DNA of 32,240 nucleotides, from NCBI GenBank assembly GCA_964410665.1, contig CAYPIE010000068.1, positions 1-32,240 of the forward strand. Direction: 5' to 3'. Of this stretch, positions 24,001 to 32,144 are shown in pieces (the first letter of the stretch is position 1; each line of letters opens with the position of its first letter). Source of the stretch: CAYPIE01 sp964410665 (GTDB taxonomy: Bacteria > Planctomycetota > Planctomycetia > Gemmatales > Gemmataceae). The notes beneath the pieces are model-generated. The model saw only the letters and a list, made by a program, of their open reading frames with translations, was not told where the DNA came from and did no database searches. The position numbers and the translations under genes are program-made.

Positions 24001-25020
24001 AACTTCAACAACGACCATCAGGTCACCGAACACTTCCATGAGTTTGCCATGGGGCTGCAGACCGACGCCAAGGGGAATTTCTACTACGCCAAAGGGGCTC
24101 GCCACGCCAAGAAGCCGCTGGTGCCCCACCATGGCACCCTGCTCCGGGTCAGCCCCGATGGCTCCCAGACCGAGATTCTTGCCAATGGTTTCCGCGCCCC
24201 CAACGGCGTCTGCGTCAACCCCGACGGTAGCTTTTACCTGACCGACCAGGAGGGGCACTGGACCCCCAAGAACCGCATCAACCACGTCAAGGTTGGCGGC
24301 TTCTACGGCAACGCCTGGAGCTACCGGGACAGTGAGGACACGTCAGATGCGTCCATGGAACTGCCGGTGTGCTGGATCACCAACCGCATGGACCGGTCGC
24401 CGGCCGAGATCCTGCGCGTGCCGGAGGACACCTGGGGGCCGTTGGCCGGCTCGTTGTTGAGCCTTTCCTACGGCTATGGCAAGGTGTTTGTCGTGCCGCA
24501 TGAGACGGTCAATGGCCAAGCCCAGGGGGGCGTGTCGGCTTTGCCGATCCCGCAGTTCCCCACCGGGGTGATGCGGGGACGCTTCCACCCTGCCAATGAG
24601 CAGCTGTATCTGTGCGGCTTGTTCGCTTGGGCCGGGAATCAGCAAAAACCCGGAGGGCTATACCGGATGCGCTACACCGGTCAACCGGTGTGGGTCCCGC
24701 TTGCCCTAAAGGCACGCCAGGGGGAGGTGGAGATCCGCTTCAGCGGCCCGCTCGATGCGAAGGCCGCCGCCCAGGTGGGCAACTACCAAGTGAAGGTCTG
24801 GGACCTCAAGCGAAGTGCCAATTATGGCTCCAAGCACCTTAACGAGCGACCGCTACAAGTCCGCGAGGCCCGCCTGCTGGCGGACAGCTCGACCGTGCTG
24901 CTGAAGCTGCCCGATCTGGAACCGACCTGGGGCATGGAGATCCAGCATCAAATTAAAACGAAGGACGGTAAGCCGCTGGATGGGACGATCCACAACTCCA
25001 TCTACCAACTACCAGAGTAG
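21088..25020 (+). CDS. secreted di-heme cytochrome c / LamG / propeller protein
   Basis: A 1310-aa exported protein with a signal peptide (VLLLLVVLLSHPWAWVNA). Two c-type heme motifs are present: CAKCH at 74-78 and CANCH at 252-256. Residues ~60-200 match the planctomycete/verrucomicrobial heme-binding domain (GPNLAQLG, PSKVIRKGYESV, SLMPAG with Met173 as probable distal ligand). The second heme domain spans ~240-320 (LMPAQTW). Residues ~575-735 look like a LamG/concanavalin-type domain (FTIAARIKT, ADGRWHDVALTWD, VALFVDGK). Residues ~880-1190 read as a beta-propeller with repeated DG/GNFY strands (RDLDGDGETDFYENF, APNGVCVNPDGSFYLTD), as in PQQ/NHL-like dehydrogenases. A substrate-oxidising periplasmic redox enzyme is likely but the substrate is unknown. 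ATG 21094 is an alternative start. It is followed by a metallopeptidase gene 74 bp on, perhaps co-transcribed. Confidence 0.88.
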   Translation: MIMNTLRQVLLLLVVLLSHPWAWVNADESDAPLSTQTLEQQLVREGATALAQAARDQGDPVRGAVLFYQPYLACAKCHEPTGQAPRLGPNLAQLGDMSSDEHLIESVLQPSKVIRKGYESVTVTTLDGTIRTGLLAEDRPDRLVLREAARDFAPVTIAKKDLDTRWQSKVSLMPAGQANQLATRQQFLDLARYLIEVNEQGPTRAAELRPQQILQARIEPPEYEQDIDHPGMIADLDRASLKRGAEIYARTCANCHGTKDQPGSMPTSRRFGEGMLKNGSDPYSMYRTLTYGFGLMPAQTWLVPQQKYDVIHYIRETYLKRHNRSQYFAVQDRYLQRLPKGKTRGPKPSKLRPWVVMDYGPSLNNTYEISRNGSNFAYKGIAVRLDEGPGGISRGRYWMVYDHDTLRAAAGWSGEGFIDWQGIHFDGRHQAHPHVAGQVHWTTPAGPGWGRPHGQSFDDPRLQGLDGKHYGPLPRDWVHYRGQYRFGNKVILDYTVGSTEVLEMPGLMATRPTPVFTRSFNLGSRAEELVLQVAQQTAAKPTLKTRQTPEAGVVAIVGVANTAEQAAAASKPLKFNGSTLVEIKKPDDFDLSGRDFTIAARIKTRRGGTVFAKTDAGPEWVPDAKALFVRGGRLVYDIGWVGSVDSKVRVADGRWHDVALTWDHETGRVALFVDGKADSVSTLKPKGAAEDQVVRLGYAAPDFPNPSGFRGQMAEVRFYQRALGADELAAGFDRLPEQDQSLVGRWQFEDVEGEVVADRVAGKHPGRVRTGKADKPLPSGVLIAGVAPAVEGVHWKLGAKGELRLQLPAGEDPLKFTVWLSRADSVAAVDEQIAAVGDKSMAIDLAPLTRGGATQWASVLRTPVLAGETNSPFVVDTLTLPQSNPWSCQIRASGLDFYPDGKQLALCTWDGDVWRVGGIDGGQELTWRRIASGLFQPLGLKIVDGQIYVSCRDQIVILRDLDGDGETDFYENFNNDHQVTEHFHEFAMGLQTDAKGNFYYAKGARHAKKPLVPHHGTLLRVSPDGSQTEILANGFRAPNGVCVNPDGSFYLTDQEGHWTPKNRINHVKVGGFYGNAWSYRDSEDTSDASMELPVCWITNRMDRSPAEILRVPEDTWGPLAGSLLSLSYGYGKVFVVPHETVNGQAQGGVSALPIPQFPTGVMRGRFHPANEQLYLCGLFAWAGNQQKPGGLYRMRYTGQPVWVPLALKARQGEVEIRFSGPLDAKAAAQVGNYQVKVWDLKRSANYGSKHLNERPLQVREARLLADSSTVLLKLPDLEPTWGMEIQHQIKTKDGKPLDGTIHNSIYQLPE

Positions 25021-25094
25021 GTAGGGGAGTTCGAGCGTCATGCTGCAGAAAGCGTGGATGAGACTCTGAAACTGCCTGAGCGAGGCTTCCTTCT

Positions 25095-25856
25095 ATGCAA
25101 GGCTATTGGATGATGGGCTGGGTCACGCTGGTCGTGGCAGGTTTTGCTCCGGACGGTGGCCAGCGACCGGCTCCCAAAGAAGCGACGGAAGCGAAGCGGA
25201 CGAGCCCAGGCTCGACCGCTCGGTTTGACCCGGTGGTGCGTGACATCGAGGGGTGGACGGTCCACGTCGATCCAGCCTTACTCGAAGGTGAGCATCAGCA
25301 GGAGGGGGCAAAAGCCCTACAGATGTTGGCCAACCACCTGCAACGAATCAAAATCCTGGTGCCCGAAACGCCGCTGGCGGACTTGCAGAAGGTTGAGATC
25401 TGGATCGAGCGTAAGCATCCGCGGCTCGGGGCGATGCAATATCACCCCAGCCGGGGCTGGCTGGTCGAACATGGTCACGACCCGAGGCTACACCGCAAAG
25501 TGCATATTACCCGGGCCGCGGCGCTGTTGTCGCGTGGTCAGATGCTCAAGCACCCGGCGGTGATTTTACACGAGCTGGCGCACGGCTATCACGACCAGGT
25601 GCTTGGCTTCGACCACCCGGAGGTCAAACTGGCCTACGAAGCTGCCCGGGACGCGGGAATCTACGAGAAGGTGTTACTCTACACCGGCAAGCCGGTGAAG
25701 CATTACGGGTTAAGTAACCACAAGGAGTACTTCGCCGAAGGGACCGAGGCGTACTTCTACCGCAACGACTTCTACCCGTTTGTACGGGCGGAGTTACAAC
25801 GCCACGACCCCCGGCTGCATGACCTGCTAAAGAAAATTTGGGAGCCGGGGGATTAA
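25095..25856 (+). CDS. secreted zinc metallopeptidase (HExxH)
   Basis: A 253-aa protein with a short hydrophobic N-terminus (MMGWVTLVVAGFA) that probably serves as signal peptide or anchor. The zinc site is HELAH at 159-163 (VILHELAHGYHDQ), and the downstream NHKEYFAEGTEAYFYRND segment (208-225) supplies the likely third ligand, Glu211 or Glu215, as in gluzincin-like peptidases. Residues ~55-150 form a mixed alpha/beta lead-in with VEIWIERKHPRLGAMQYHPS. The family is seen in planctomycetes, often near secreted enzymes, but its substrates are unknown. It lies 74 bp after the cytochrome gene on the same strand; CGAGG about 10 nt before the ATG is a plausible ribosome-binding site. Co-transcription is possible but not shown. 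Confidence 0.88.
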   Translation: MQGYWMMGWVTLVVAGFAPDGGQRPAPKEATEAKRTSPGSTARFDPVVRDIEGWTVHVDPALLEGEHQQEGAKALQMLANHLQRIKILVPETPLADLQKVEIWIERKHPRLGAMQYHPSRGWLVEHGHDPRLHRKVHITRAAALLSRGQMLKHPAVILHELAHGYHDQVLGFDHPEVKLAYEAARDAGIYEKVLLYTGKPVKHYGLSNHKEYFAEGTEAYFYRNDFYPFVRAELQRHDPRLHDLLKKIWEPGD

Positions 25857-25991
25857 GCCCTGACACCTCATGCCATCATTCCCGTGGATGGTGCCTAAGG
25901 ACTTCCACCGAGCTGCGGCCGCTCGGAAAGAATCGCCGATTCCCAACTGCTCCACACACGAGCTTGGGGATCGAGCGTTCGGCGGGGTGTC

Positions 25992-26006
25992 TGGGGCTTC
26001 GCCCCA
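25992..26006. terminator. GC hairpin followed by A/T run
   Basis: TGGGGC-TTC-GCCCCA is a 6-bp stem with a 3-nt loop in the 202-bp gap between convergent genes. It is followed by AAAA on the plus strand. The same gap holds CAGGCTTAAGCCCGG (26024-26038), related to the palindrome at 2086. Confidence 0.4.
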
Positions 26007-26058
26007 AAAATGGCATGACGGGTCAGGCTTAAGCCCGGTCGCAAACGGTTGCTCTCGG

Positions 26059-27114
26059 TCAGGTGTCTGAGTTCAAGAGTTTGAGCATCGCTTCGCCCAT
26101 GGCGTGGCCGATGCGGGTAAACCAGATGGCGCTGCCCAGATAGTGGTAGGGGTGGTCGCCGCCGACCTTTTGCCATTCTTCGAAATTCTCACGCCAGGTG
26201 GGGTAAAGTTTCTCGGCCGCCTGGTCCACGAGCACATCGGTACGGATCGCCTTAACATTGCCCTTGAAGGCAGGGACGTCATTCATCGACAGCTGGGCCT
26301 GCTGGATGGTGAGCATGGCGTTCTTGGCTGGCTTGGAGCCGTTCTGGCCCATGGCGGCGATGACGAAGGGCAACTGGGGCTTGCCAAGGTCCTTGCGAAC
26401 ATCGGCAATGAAGTGCTTGAGGTTGGCGGCGTAGTTATCCTCAGCGCCGTTGTATTGGTCATTCCAGCCCTGAAACCAAACGAAACCGGCCAGGTCGACC
26501 GGCTTCTCCTTCAAGGTCGGGAACAGGCTGCCGGCGTCGGCGAGGGTATCTTTGACCTCTTTGATCATATTTCGATATGACTGGCCATAGACCTGTTTGA
26601 TGTCTGCCATGGTGGGCAGCGGATCGTTCTTCTGGTTTTTCTCGTTGTTTCGCTTGATCCGTTGTTGAGCCCGGGACAGTTCCTGGTCGAGGAGTTCCTG
26701 CGGCGGATCGCCTGCCGAGGGGGAGCGGAACTGCTTGTACAGCGCGTGGCCGCCCCAGGCGGTCTTGATCAGGAGCACCGGCTCATCGAAGTGATTGCCC
26801 ATGACGGTGCCAAATTCCAGCTCCGCGCCGGTGCGGCCTCGAGAACCATAGCCTAGCGTCAGCGGGCCTTTGCGGTCGAGGTACTTGATCAACACATCGT
26901 CGCGGACCACCCACTGGCCATCCTTACGCAGGTGGTCGAAGAACTTCTGAGTCTTGGGGTCGGTAGCCTGGTGTTCGAACAGGGCATTCGGGGCCTTGCC
27001 CTCCATGTTGGACTGGCCAGCGAGGATAAACACCTTGACCGGCTTGTCGGCGGCTTCCGAATAAGGGACTGCAAACAGGACGGGACACATCAACAGGATG
27101 AAACAACGAGGCAT
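26059..27114 (-). CDS. secreted SASA-family esterase (sialate O-acetylesterase-like)
   Basis: The product is 351 aa from the ATG at 27114, with a signal peptide (CFILLMCPVLFAVPYSEA). The SGNH-like nucleophile motif GQSNMEG follows directly (Ser at about residue 35 in FILAGQSNM). WFQGWND near residue 235 is the second conserved block, and a late DHPYHYLGSA supplies candidate catalytic Asp/His. These are the hallmarks of the sialic-acid-specific acetylesterase (SASA/DUF303) family, which deacetylates carbohydrates; in planctomycetes such enzymes usually go with polysaccharide breakdown. The frame runs upstream to 27228, but the signal peptide and AAGGA near the ATG favour 27114. It follows the CHASE kinase gene on the same strand, 281 bp downstream of that gene's stop, too far for certain co-transcription. 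Confidence 0.9.
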   Translation of the reverse strand: MPRCFILLMCPVLFAVPYSEAADKPVKVFILAGQSNMEGKAPNALFEHQATDPKTQKFFDHLRKDGQWVVRDDVLIKYLDRKGPLTLGYGSRGRTGAELEFGTVMGNHFDEPVLLIKTAWGGHALYKQFRSPSAGDPPQELLDQELSRAQQRIKRNNEKNQKNDPLPTMADIKQVYGQSYRNMIKEVKDTLADAGSLFPTLKEKPVDLAGFVWFQGWNDQYNGAEDNYAANLKHFIADVRKDLGKPQLPFVIAAMGQNGSKPAKNAMLTIQQAQLSMNDVPAFKGNVKAIRTDVLVDQAAEKLYPTWRENFEEWQKVGGDHPYHYLGSAIWFTRIGHAMGEAMLKLLNSDT

Positions 27115-27395
27115 CACAATCAAGTTCCTTGAACAGTTGGCATCGCGATCGGCCCAGCGCAGGAGACGGCAGAGCCGGCCAGGGTAGCGGGGATTTTTGT
27201 TTCTAACCCGAAGCGGAGGGCTTAGCAAGCAGAAAGCCCCGGCAATTCTGTGCGGACACGCTTCAGACCAAGCAGGGAGATCGGGATGCTACGCTCGAGA
27301 TTCTGCGCTTGCCCAAGCGTTTGGCTTAGCCCGCAAGGGACCGCCATGGCTTGGAGGTGGCAGCGGCGCTGTTGTCACGAAAAAGACCGCCAGGC
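27115..27395. other. intergenic stretch, 281 bp
   Basis: This stretch lies between the kinase stop (27396) and the esterase start (27114), both on the minus strand. It presumably contains the esterase promoter. No RNA gene, palindrome or additional small ORF with a good ribosome-binding site was seen. Confidence 0.4.
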
Positions 27396-29420
27396 TCAGG
27401 GGGAGTTGGGGGGCATGCTCGCCAGGGCAGTGAATTCCACCTGCCAGCGTCGACCAGCCACGGGGAGCGAATAGGTGGCCTGGGGCCCGTTGGCGACCGC
27501 AACCTGGGGGCTGTGGTAGATGGCCGGGCCACCGGAGGCTTCATCGTAGATGGTAATGGCGACATCATTGACCGCCAGGTCGCCGAGTACGCGGTCGACG
27601 AGGTCCTGGATGCGAAAGGCGGCGGTGGCAAACCCGAGCAGGGAACGGCGGCGTTCGGCCACCGTGCGAGTAGGTCCCCGGTAGACCGGCCGGAAAACCA
27701 GAAAACCCATGCGGCCGGCTTGTTCTTCCCCCAAGAGCAGCGGGGCAGAAGCCACCATCTGGCCAGTGTCGCGTGCCTGATACAGCGGTGGCATTCGAGC
27801 CAAACTACTACTGCTGTCCATGCCAAGGATCCCAGCATTGCTGGAGGTCAACGGTTCGATGTAGAGGATGGGGAAGTGCTCGGCGCGGTCCGCGGCAAGG
27901 ACCCCGGTGTACGAGCCATCGGGGTTAAAGTCGCGAAAAGCAAAAGCGGTGAGTCCATCGTTTCGGGCAGCTTGCTCGACGGCGGCACGCTCCGTATCGG
28001 CAATGCGGGGGACCCAGGTAACCGAAGCAATCTCGGGGTGCTGTTGGAGGATCCGGGCGACAAAGGAGTGAAACTGACGGCGGCTGAGCTTGGGCCAGGT
28101 TTCGAAAGCCGCGGCCACGGGCACCAAGACCTCGGTGGCCCGGAGAATCCCATTCGCCAGTAGTTGTTGGCGTTGACTCGTGAGCCGGCGGAAGTCGGCC
28201 GCCGCGGCGGCCTCCTGGGCCTGGTGGGCGCGATCTCGGGCGGCTACGGCACGCTGTTCGGCCGCCATGGCACGGACCGCCTGCCAGATGCTGACCGCTA
28301 GTCCGGCCACTAACAAGAGCAGGCAGGCCGCTGGTGCGGCCAGAAGAGTGCGATGGCGGCGGGCAAATTTCCGCAAGCGATAGCCCCACGACGGTGGGCA
28401 GGCCTCGACCGGCTCATCAGCCAGATAGCGGCGGATATCCTGCGCGAGGCTCATGGCCGTGTCATAGCGGCGCTCGCGATCTTTCTCCAAAGCCTTCAAG
28501 ACGATCCAATCGAGTTCGCCGCGAAGCATCCGAGGCAGTCGGACAGGATCGGTTTGCCGCGCGGCTGCGATCAAGGGAAGCAGGTTTGAGCCGAGGAGCT
28601 TGCTGCTGGGGGGTGCTGGGTCGCTGTCACGGATCAACCGCAACATCTCGACCAAGCCGGTGTTCTGCCGCGGATCCCAATCTAATGGCGGCGAGCCGGT
28701 CAGCAGTTCATAAAGGAGCACCCCCAGTGAGTAGATATCGGTCCGCGTGTCGATACCCTGAGAACTTCGCTCAGCCTGCTCGGGGGACATATACTCCAGC
28801 GTGCCGATCACTGCACCGAATTGGGTGAACGGCTCCCCTTCGCTTCGGTCTGGCTCGGTGGCTCGAGCTAGGCCAAAGTCGATCACCTTGGGCCAGGGCT
28901 GTCCATCGGCCTCGGTCACTAGCACATTCGACGGTTTGAGGTCGCGGTGGATAATGCCTTTTTGATGGGCGTGTTGCACAGCCAAACAGATAGGGATAAA
29001 CAACTCCAAACGCTGGCGTAAGGTCAGGCGATGCTGGTCACAGTACAGGGTGATCGGGACGCCGCGAACGAGTTCCATAACAAAGTAGGGGCGTCCGGAT
29101 GCGGTAGCGCCCGCATCGAGAACCCGGGCAATGTTGGGGTGATCCATCAGCGCCAAGGCCTGCATCTCGGTCCGGAAACGGGCGACGACCTGTGCCGAAT
29201 CCATGCCGCCCTTGACCACTTTGAGGGCCACTTGGCGGCGGACCGGGTGCTCTTGCTCAGCGAGATAGACCGCACCCATGCCCCCTTGGCCCAGCAGTTG
29301 GCGCAGGGTGTACGGACCGATCGTCTGGCCGCTATCATCGACCGATATAGAAAGATCGATCGGATCGGCGGGGTGGGTGTCCGCGAGTGGAGGGTTGGTT
29401 GGATCCTCAGCAGTGGTCAT
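27396..29420 (-). CDS. Ser/Thr kinase with C-terminal CHASE sensor domain
   Basis: The product is 674 aa from ATG 29420 (GTG 29432 is an alternative). The kinase domain (~36-335) is complete: GQGGMG (44-49), Lys67, HRD 158-160, DFG 181-183, SPEQ 212-215. A single membrane helix follows (~358-379), then an Ala/Arg/Gln-rich coiled coil (~380-425). Residues ~425-610 match a CHASE domain: a helix, then SVTWVPRI, ERAAVEQAARNDGL, FPILYIEPLTSSNAGILGMD and GFLVFRPVY. CHASE domains sense small ligands outside the membrane and normally sit N-terminal in histidine kinases and diguanylate cyclases. Here the order is kinase-TM-CHASE with no second span. It should read an extracytoplasmic signal and phosphorylate cytosolic targets; the ligand is unknown. 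Confidence 0.9.
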   Translation of the reverse strand: MTTAEDPTNPPLADTHPADPIDLSISVDDSGQTIGPYTLRQLLGQGGMGAVYLAEQEHPVRRQVALKVVKGGMDSAQVVARFRTEMQALALMDHPNIARVLDAGATASGRPYFVMELVRGVPITLYCDQHRLTLRQRLELFIPICLAVQHAHQKGIIHRDLKPSNVLVTEADGQPWPKVIDFGLARATEPDRSEGEPFTQFGAVIGTLEYMSPEQAERSSQGIDTRTDIYSLGVLLYELLTGSPPLDWDPRQNTGLVEMLRLIRDSDPAPPSSKLLGSNLLPLIAAARQTDPVRLPRMLRGELDWIVLKALEKDRERRYDTAMSLAQDIRRYLADEPVEACPPSWGYRLRKFARRHRTLLAAPAACLLLLVAGLAVSIWQAVRAMAAEQRAVAARDRAHQAQEAAAAADFRRLTSQRQQLLANGILRATEVLVPVAAAFETWPKLSRRQFHSFVARILQQHPEIASVTWVPRIADTERAAVEQAARNDGLTAFAFRDFNPDGSYTGVLAADRAEHFPILYIEPLTSSNAGILGMDSSSSLARMPPLYQARDTGQMVASAPLLLGEEQAGRMGFLVFRPVYRGPTRTVAERRRSLLGFATAAFRIQDLVDRVLGDLAVNDVAITIYDEASGGPAIYHSPQVAVANGPQATYSLPVAGRRWQVEFTALASMPPNSP

Positions 29421-29822
29421 CGTCACTCTCACGGGGCTGGGTATACAGGGAGTTTAGCCGAATTTGCGAAGATCAGCGAGTGGCAGGGACGCGATTGAGC
29501 CAGGTTCGCAGCATTTGCGAACGGGCAGGGAGAGTCGCAAGGCAAAGGACTCCAGCAGAAGACGAATTGCTCGGATGGCTGCTTGAAGCTGAGAGTAAGA
29601 CTTTGGGAGTGGGGAAACCGCCCGATTACAGACCAAAGCGATCCTTCTTGGCTGGATGTTGAAGTGGAAATCGGCAAAGTGCGTAAAGGTTACAAGCTTT
29701 TACACGAGTGGGCGGATGCTCTGCTCGGTTGGAGTGATGATTCGGTGTTTTTGGATGGAACCAAGGCCGAAGAATCGAACACCATTGGTGGCCAATTGGG
29801 CGTTTCGCGAAGGAATGCGGCA
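29421..29822. other. 402-bp divergent region before the porin
   Basis: This gap lies between the CHASE kinase and the porin, transcribed away from each other. ATTTGCGAA occurs twice (29462-29470 and 29513-29521), and GTTCGC (29504-29509) with GCGAAC (29517-29522) forms an inverted repeat. The porin frame stays open upstream to 29583, but that part lacks a signal peptide and looks non-coding. Confidence 0.45.
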
Positions 29823-31100
29823 ATGATCAAACGAATCGTTTTATTATGGATGTGCTGGGGTAGTTTTGCCAGCACTGTAGTTGGTCAGCAGGAGATACCG
29901 CTTTCCGAGCAGGTCCCCATCGAAGTACCAGCCGAGAGTCTATGGATTGAGGGTGCGTTTCCAGAAGAAGGGAGGCTGGAGACCGATCCTGCGGATTCGG
30001 ACATCGCTCATCTGTTCCCGCAGGATTGGCCGGTCACCTTTCGTGGCTGGATCAATGGTGGTTATCTTGGCAACACGCAATCGCCAGCAAGTTTATTCCA
30101 TGGGCCATACAATTCCGTGGACCGCGATGAGATCATGGCCAATCAGGTCTATGGCATCTTCGAACGCACACTTCCAGAGGACCAGTTTGGCTTGGGCGGG
30201 CGAGCAGACATCTTTTATGGTCTGGATTACAATGTCGCTGCCTCATTAGGCTGGGAACTCCGCCCCGATGGAACGCCTGACTGGAATAGTAATCAGTTTT
30301 ATGGATTGACCATTCCTCAGCTGTATGCGGATTTTGGCCGCAGCGATCTTCATCTGCAACTCGGGCACTTTTACACCATCGTCGGTTATGAAGGAGTCCC
30401 TGCCACCAGCAATTTCTTTTATTCTAAGGCCTATTCGTATCAGTTCGCTGGCCCATTCACGCACTGGGGCGGCTTAACGAACTGGGCACCCAACGACAAC
30501 TGGGCGTTTGCGTCGGGTTTGGTCAATGGCTGGAATGCCTTAGATCGTCTGGACGATGATGTTAACTATCTGGGGAAGGTGGTCTACTCCGCCGACGAGC
30601 GAGCCTGGGAAACCTCGTTCGCCATTATTACCGGTGCAGGCACCAATGACGCGCTCACCAGCACCGGGACCCAGACGCGTTACAGTTGGATTGTAGATGT
30701 CAACCCGACAGGCAAACTGGAATACGTGTTCCACCACTGGCTCGGCGTACAAGACCAAGACCCTACCCGGGCCGGAGGGACCGCTCTATGGTATGGAATC
30801 GATCAGTACTTATATTATACTCTAAGCGATAGTTTGCGTTCTGGTCTACGCTTCGAATGGTTCCGGGACGAAGCCGGTACACGCGTTGGGATCAACCGAG
30901 TGGGCAACCCGGTATCCACAGGCTTCAAAGGGAGTTTCTATTCGACTTCCTTCGGATTGAACTGGATTCCCAACCCCAACGTGCTATTTCGCCCAGAACT
31001 TCGCTGGGATTTCTTTGACGGGAGTGGCGGCAAGCCCTTCGATGACGGCACCAAGGATTATCAACTTCTGCTTGGGCTGGACCTGATCGTGCAGTTCTGA
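29823..31100 (+). CDS. outer-membrane beta-barrel porin (BBP2/OmpL-like)
   Basis: A 425-aa outer-membrane protein. From ATG 29823, preceded by AAGGA at 8 nt, it starts with a signal peptide (RIVLLWMCWGSFASTVVG). The body is made of short amphipathic aromatic strands (WINGGYLGN, FGLGGRADIFYGLDYN, LQLGHFYTIVGYEGVPATSNFFYSKAY). The latter block is characteristic of the porin-2 family common in planctomycetes. The protein ends in Gln-Phe, the C-terminal Phe typical of outer-membrane barrels. Codon use and AT content seem slightly more relaxed than in neighbouring genes, judged by eye only. It is monocistronic: a hairpin at 31138 follows. It probably forms a general or substrate-biased pore; no substrate-binding partner is nearby. 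Confidence 0.9.
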   Translation: MIKRIVLLWMCWGSFASTVVGQQEIPLSEQVPIEVPAESLWIEGAFPEEGRLETDPADSDIAHLFPQDWPVTFRGWINGGYLGNTQSPASLFHGPYNSVDRDEIMANQVYGIFERTLPEDQFGLGGRADIFYGLDYNVAASLGWELRPDGTPDWNSNQFYGLTIPQLYADFGRSDLHLQLGHFYTIVGYEGVPATSNFFYSKAYSYQFAGPFTHWGGLTNWAPNDNWAFASGLVNGWNALDRLDDDVNYLGKVVYSADERAWETSFAIITGAGTNDALTSTGTQTRYSWIVDVNPTGKLEYVFHHWLGVQDQDPTRAGGTALWYGIDQYLYYTLSDSLRSGLRFEWFRDEAGTRVGINRVGNPVSTGFKGSFYSTSFGLNWIPNPNVLFRPELRWDFFDGSGGKPFDDGTKDYQLLLGLDLIVQF

Positions 31101-31137
31101 AGCGACTGAGCTGGATGAACAGTCCGACAAAGTGCCT

Positions 31138-31163
31138 GCAGGTTGCTTTCAGGAGCAACCTGC
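31138..31163. terminator. 10-bp stem terminator after the porin
   Basis: GCAGGTTGCT (31138-31147), loop TTCAGG, and AGCAACCTGC (31154-31163) form a perfect stem 38 bp after the porin stop. It is between convergent genes and may serve both. No T-run follows. Confidence 0.65.
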
Positions 31164-31256
31164 GGATCGTTGATTGGTATGGGCGCTCCCCGAGCATGTG
31201 TGTGGAGCGTTGAGCGTGGCCCGCCTTTCCGAGGTTCGAGTTGCGGTAAAGACTGT

Positions 31257-32144
31257 TTATTCCTTGGGGTCGTATCTCAGGACCCGGATGCCGCCCCAGA
31301 TGGTTCCAGGATTGTCGGGGTCGGGGTTTGCCAGAGACGACAACATGCCAACCTCCGCGAGGGCGGGATATTTCTGCTTCATCGCATCGATGCCACGTTG
31401 GACCGGCTCGTAGTAGGCGTCGTGAAACAACAGCAACGAACCTGGGAGCATCACCGGTAGGGTACCTTCAATGTCACGGACGACGCCGTTGTAGGAGTGA
31501 TCACCGTCGATCAAGGCAAAGTCAAACTTGGCGCCAGCCAGACGCTCTGCATCCTGCAGGGCTTCGGGAGATGGGTGGGCGATGATGGTAGCGCGATGTT
31601 CGATCGCGGCAGCGGTCTCGGCCGTCATGCGTGGGTTTGGGTCAACACAATACAATTGACCCTTTCCGGCGTCATCCATCGCCGCGGTAATGATTCGCGC
31701 CGAGCCACCCTGGAACGTACCAATTTCCAGAACGCGTTCGGGACGGCTGGAATAGATCAGGCCATAGAGCAACACCCGCTCTGGAAAGGTCATCCAGCTG
31801 ATCCCCTCGACTGCGAACACCGTTGCAAACGAGTCGGGTCGATCGTCTCCTGGCGTGGTGCTGCTGAGGTGGTTTTGCTGCTCCAGATTACGGATCCGCT
31901 GGGCCATGACTTGGACAGCGGACAAGATGGAAAGATTATAGGCTTTTTGACGCCGGGTCAGACCCTTGGCCAGTGTGTTTACCATCCCACTAGCAAGTTG
32001 GGCCATCCAGCGGAATGGTACCGGGAGCGAGTGGAATCGAGACACTTGGTCACCGACTGCAGCATGGGTGTCAGCGGGGGCAAGGACCTCGTCCATTCGC
32101 TCCCACCGAGCCTGGGCATCAGTTACACGGTAGGTTTGCAACAT
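31257..32144 (-). CDS. class I SAM-dependent methyltransferase (Methyltransf_24-like)
   Basis: A 295-aa soluble protein. Motif I is VLEIGTFQGGSA (138-149), the SAM-binding glycine loop; CVDPNPR (166-172) is the acidic motif after strand 2; FDFALIDGDHSYNGV (207-221) is the catalytic-site motif typical of Methyltransf_24 / cephalosporin-hydroxylase-like O-methyltransferases. The first ~100 residues are helical and unlike the core family, with an Arg/Lys-rich stretch (GLTRRQKAYN), perhaps a substrate-specific cap. AAAGGA lies 6-7 nt before the ATG at 32144. No glycosyltransferase or natural-product genes are visible before the window ends, so the substrate is unassigned. The 96 bp between the start and the window edge show nothing recognisable. 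Confidence 0.9.
   Translation of the reverse strand: MLQTYRVTDAQARWERMDEVLAPADTHAAVGDQVSRFHSLPVPFRWMAQLASGMVNTLAKGLTRRQKAYNLSILSAVQVMAQRIRNLEQQNHLSSTTPGDDRPDSFATVFAVEGISWMTFPERVLLYGLIYSSRPERVLEIGTFQGGSARIITAAMDDAGKGQLYCVDPNPRMTAETAAAIEHRATIIAHPSPEALQDAERLAGAKFDFALIDGDHSYNGVVRDIEGTLPVMLPGSLLLFHDAYYEPVQRGIDAMKQKYPALAEVGMLSSLANPDPDNPGTIWGGIRVLRYDPKE

Noticed and set aside
29583..29822. N-terminal extension of the porin
   Set aside because: It would bury the signal peptide inside the protein; ATG 29823 has AAGGA and a signal sequence.
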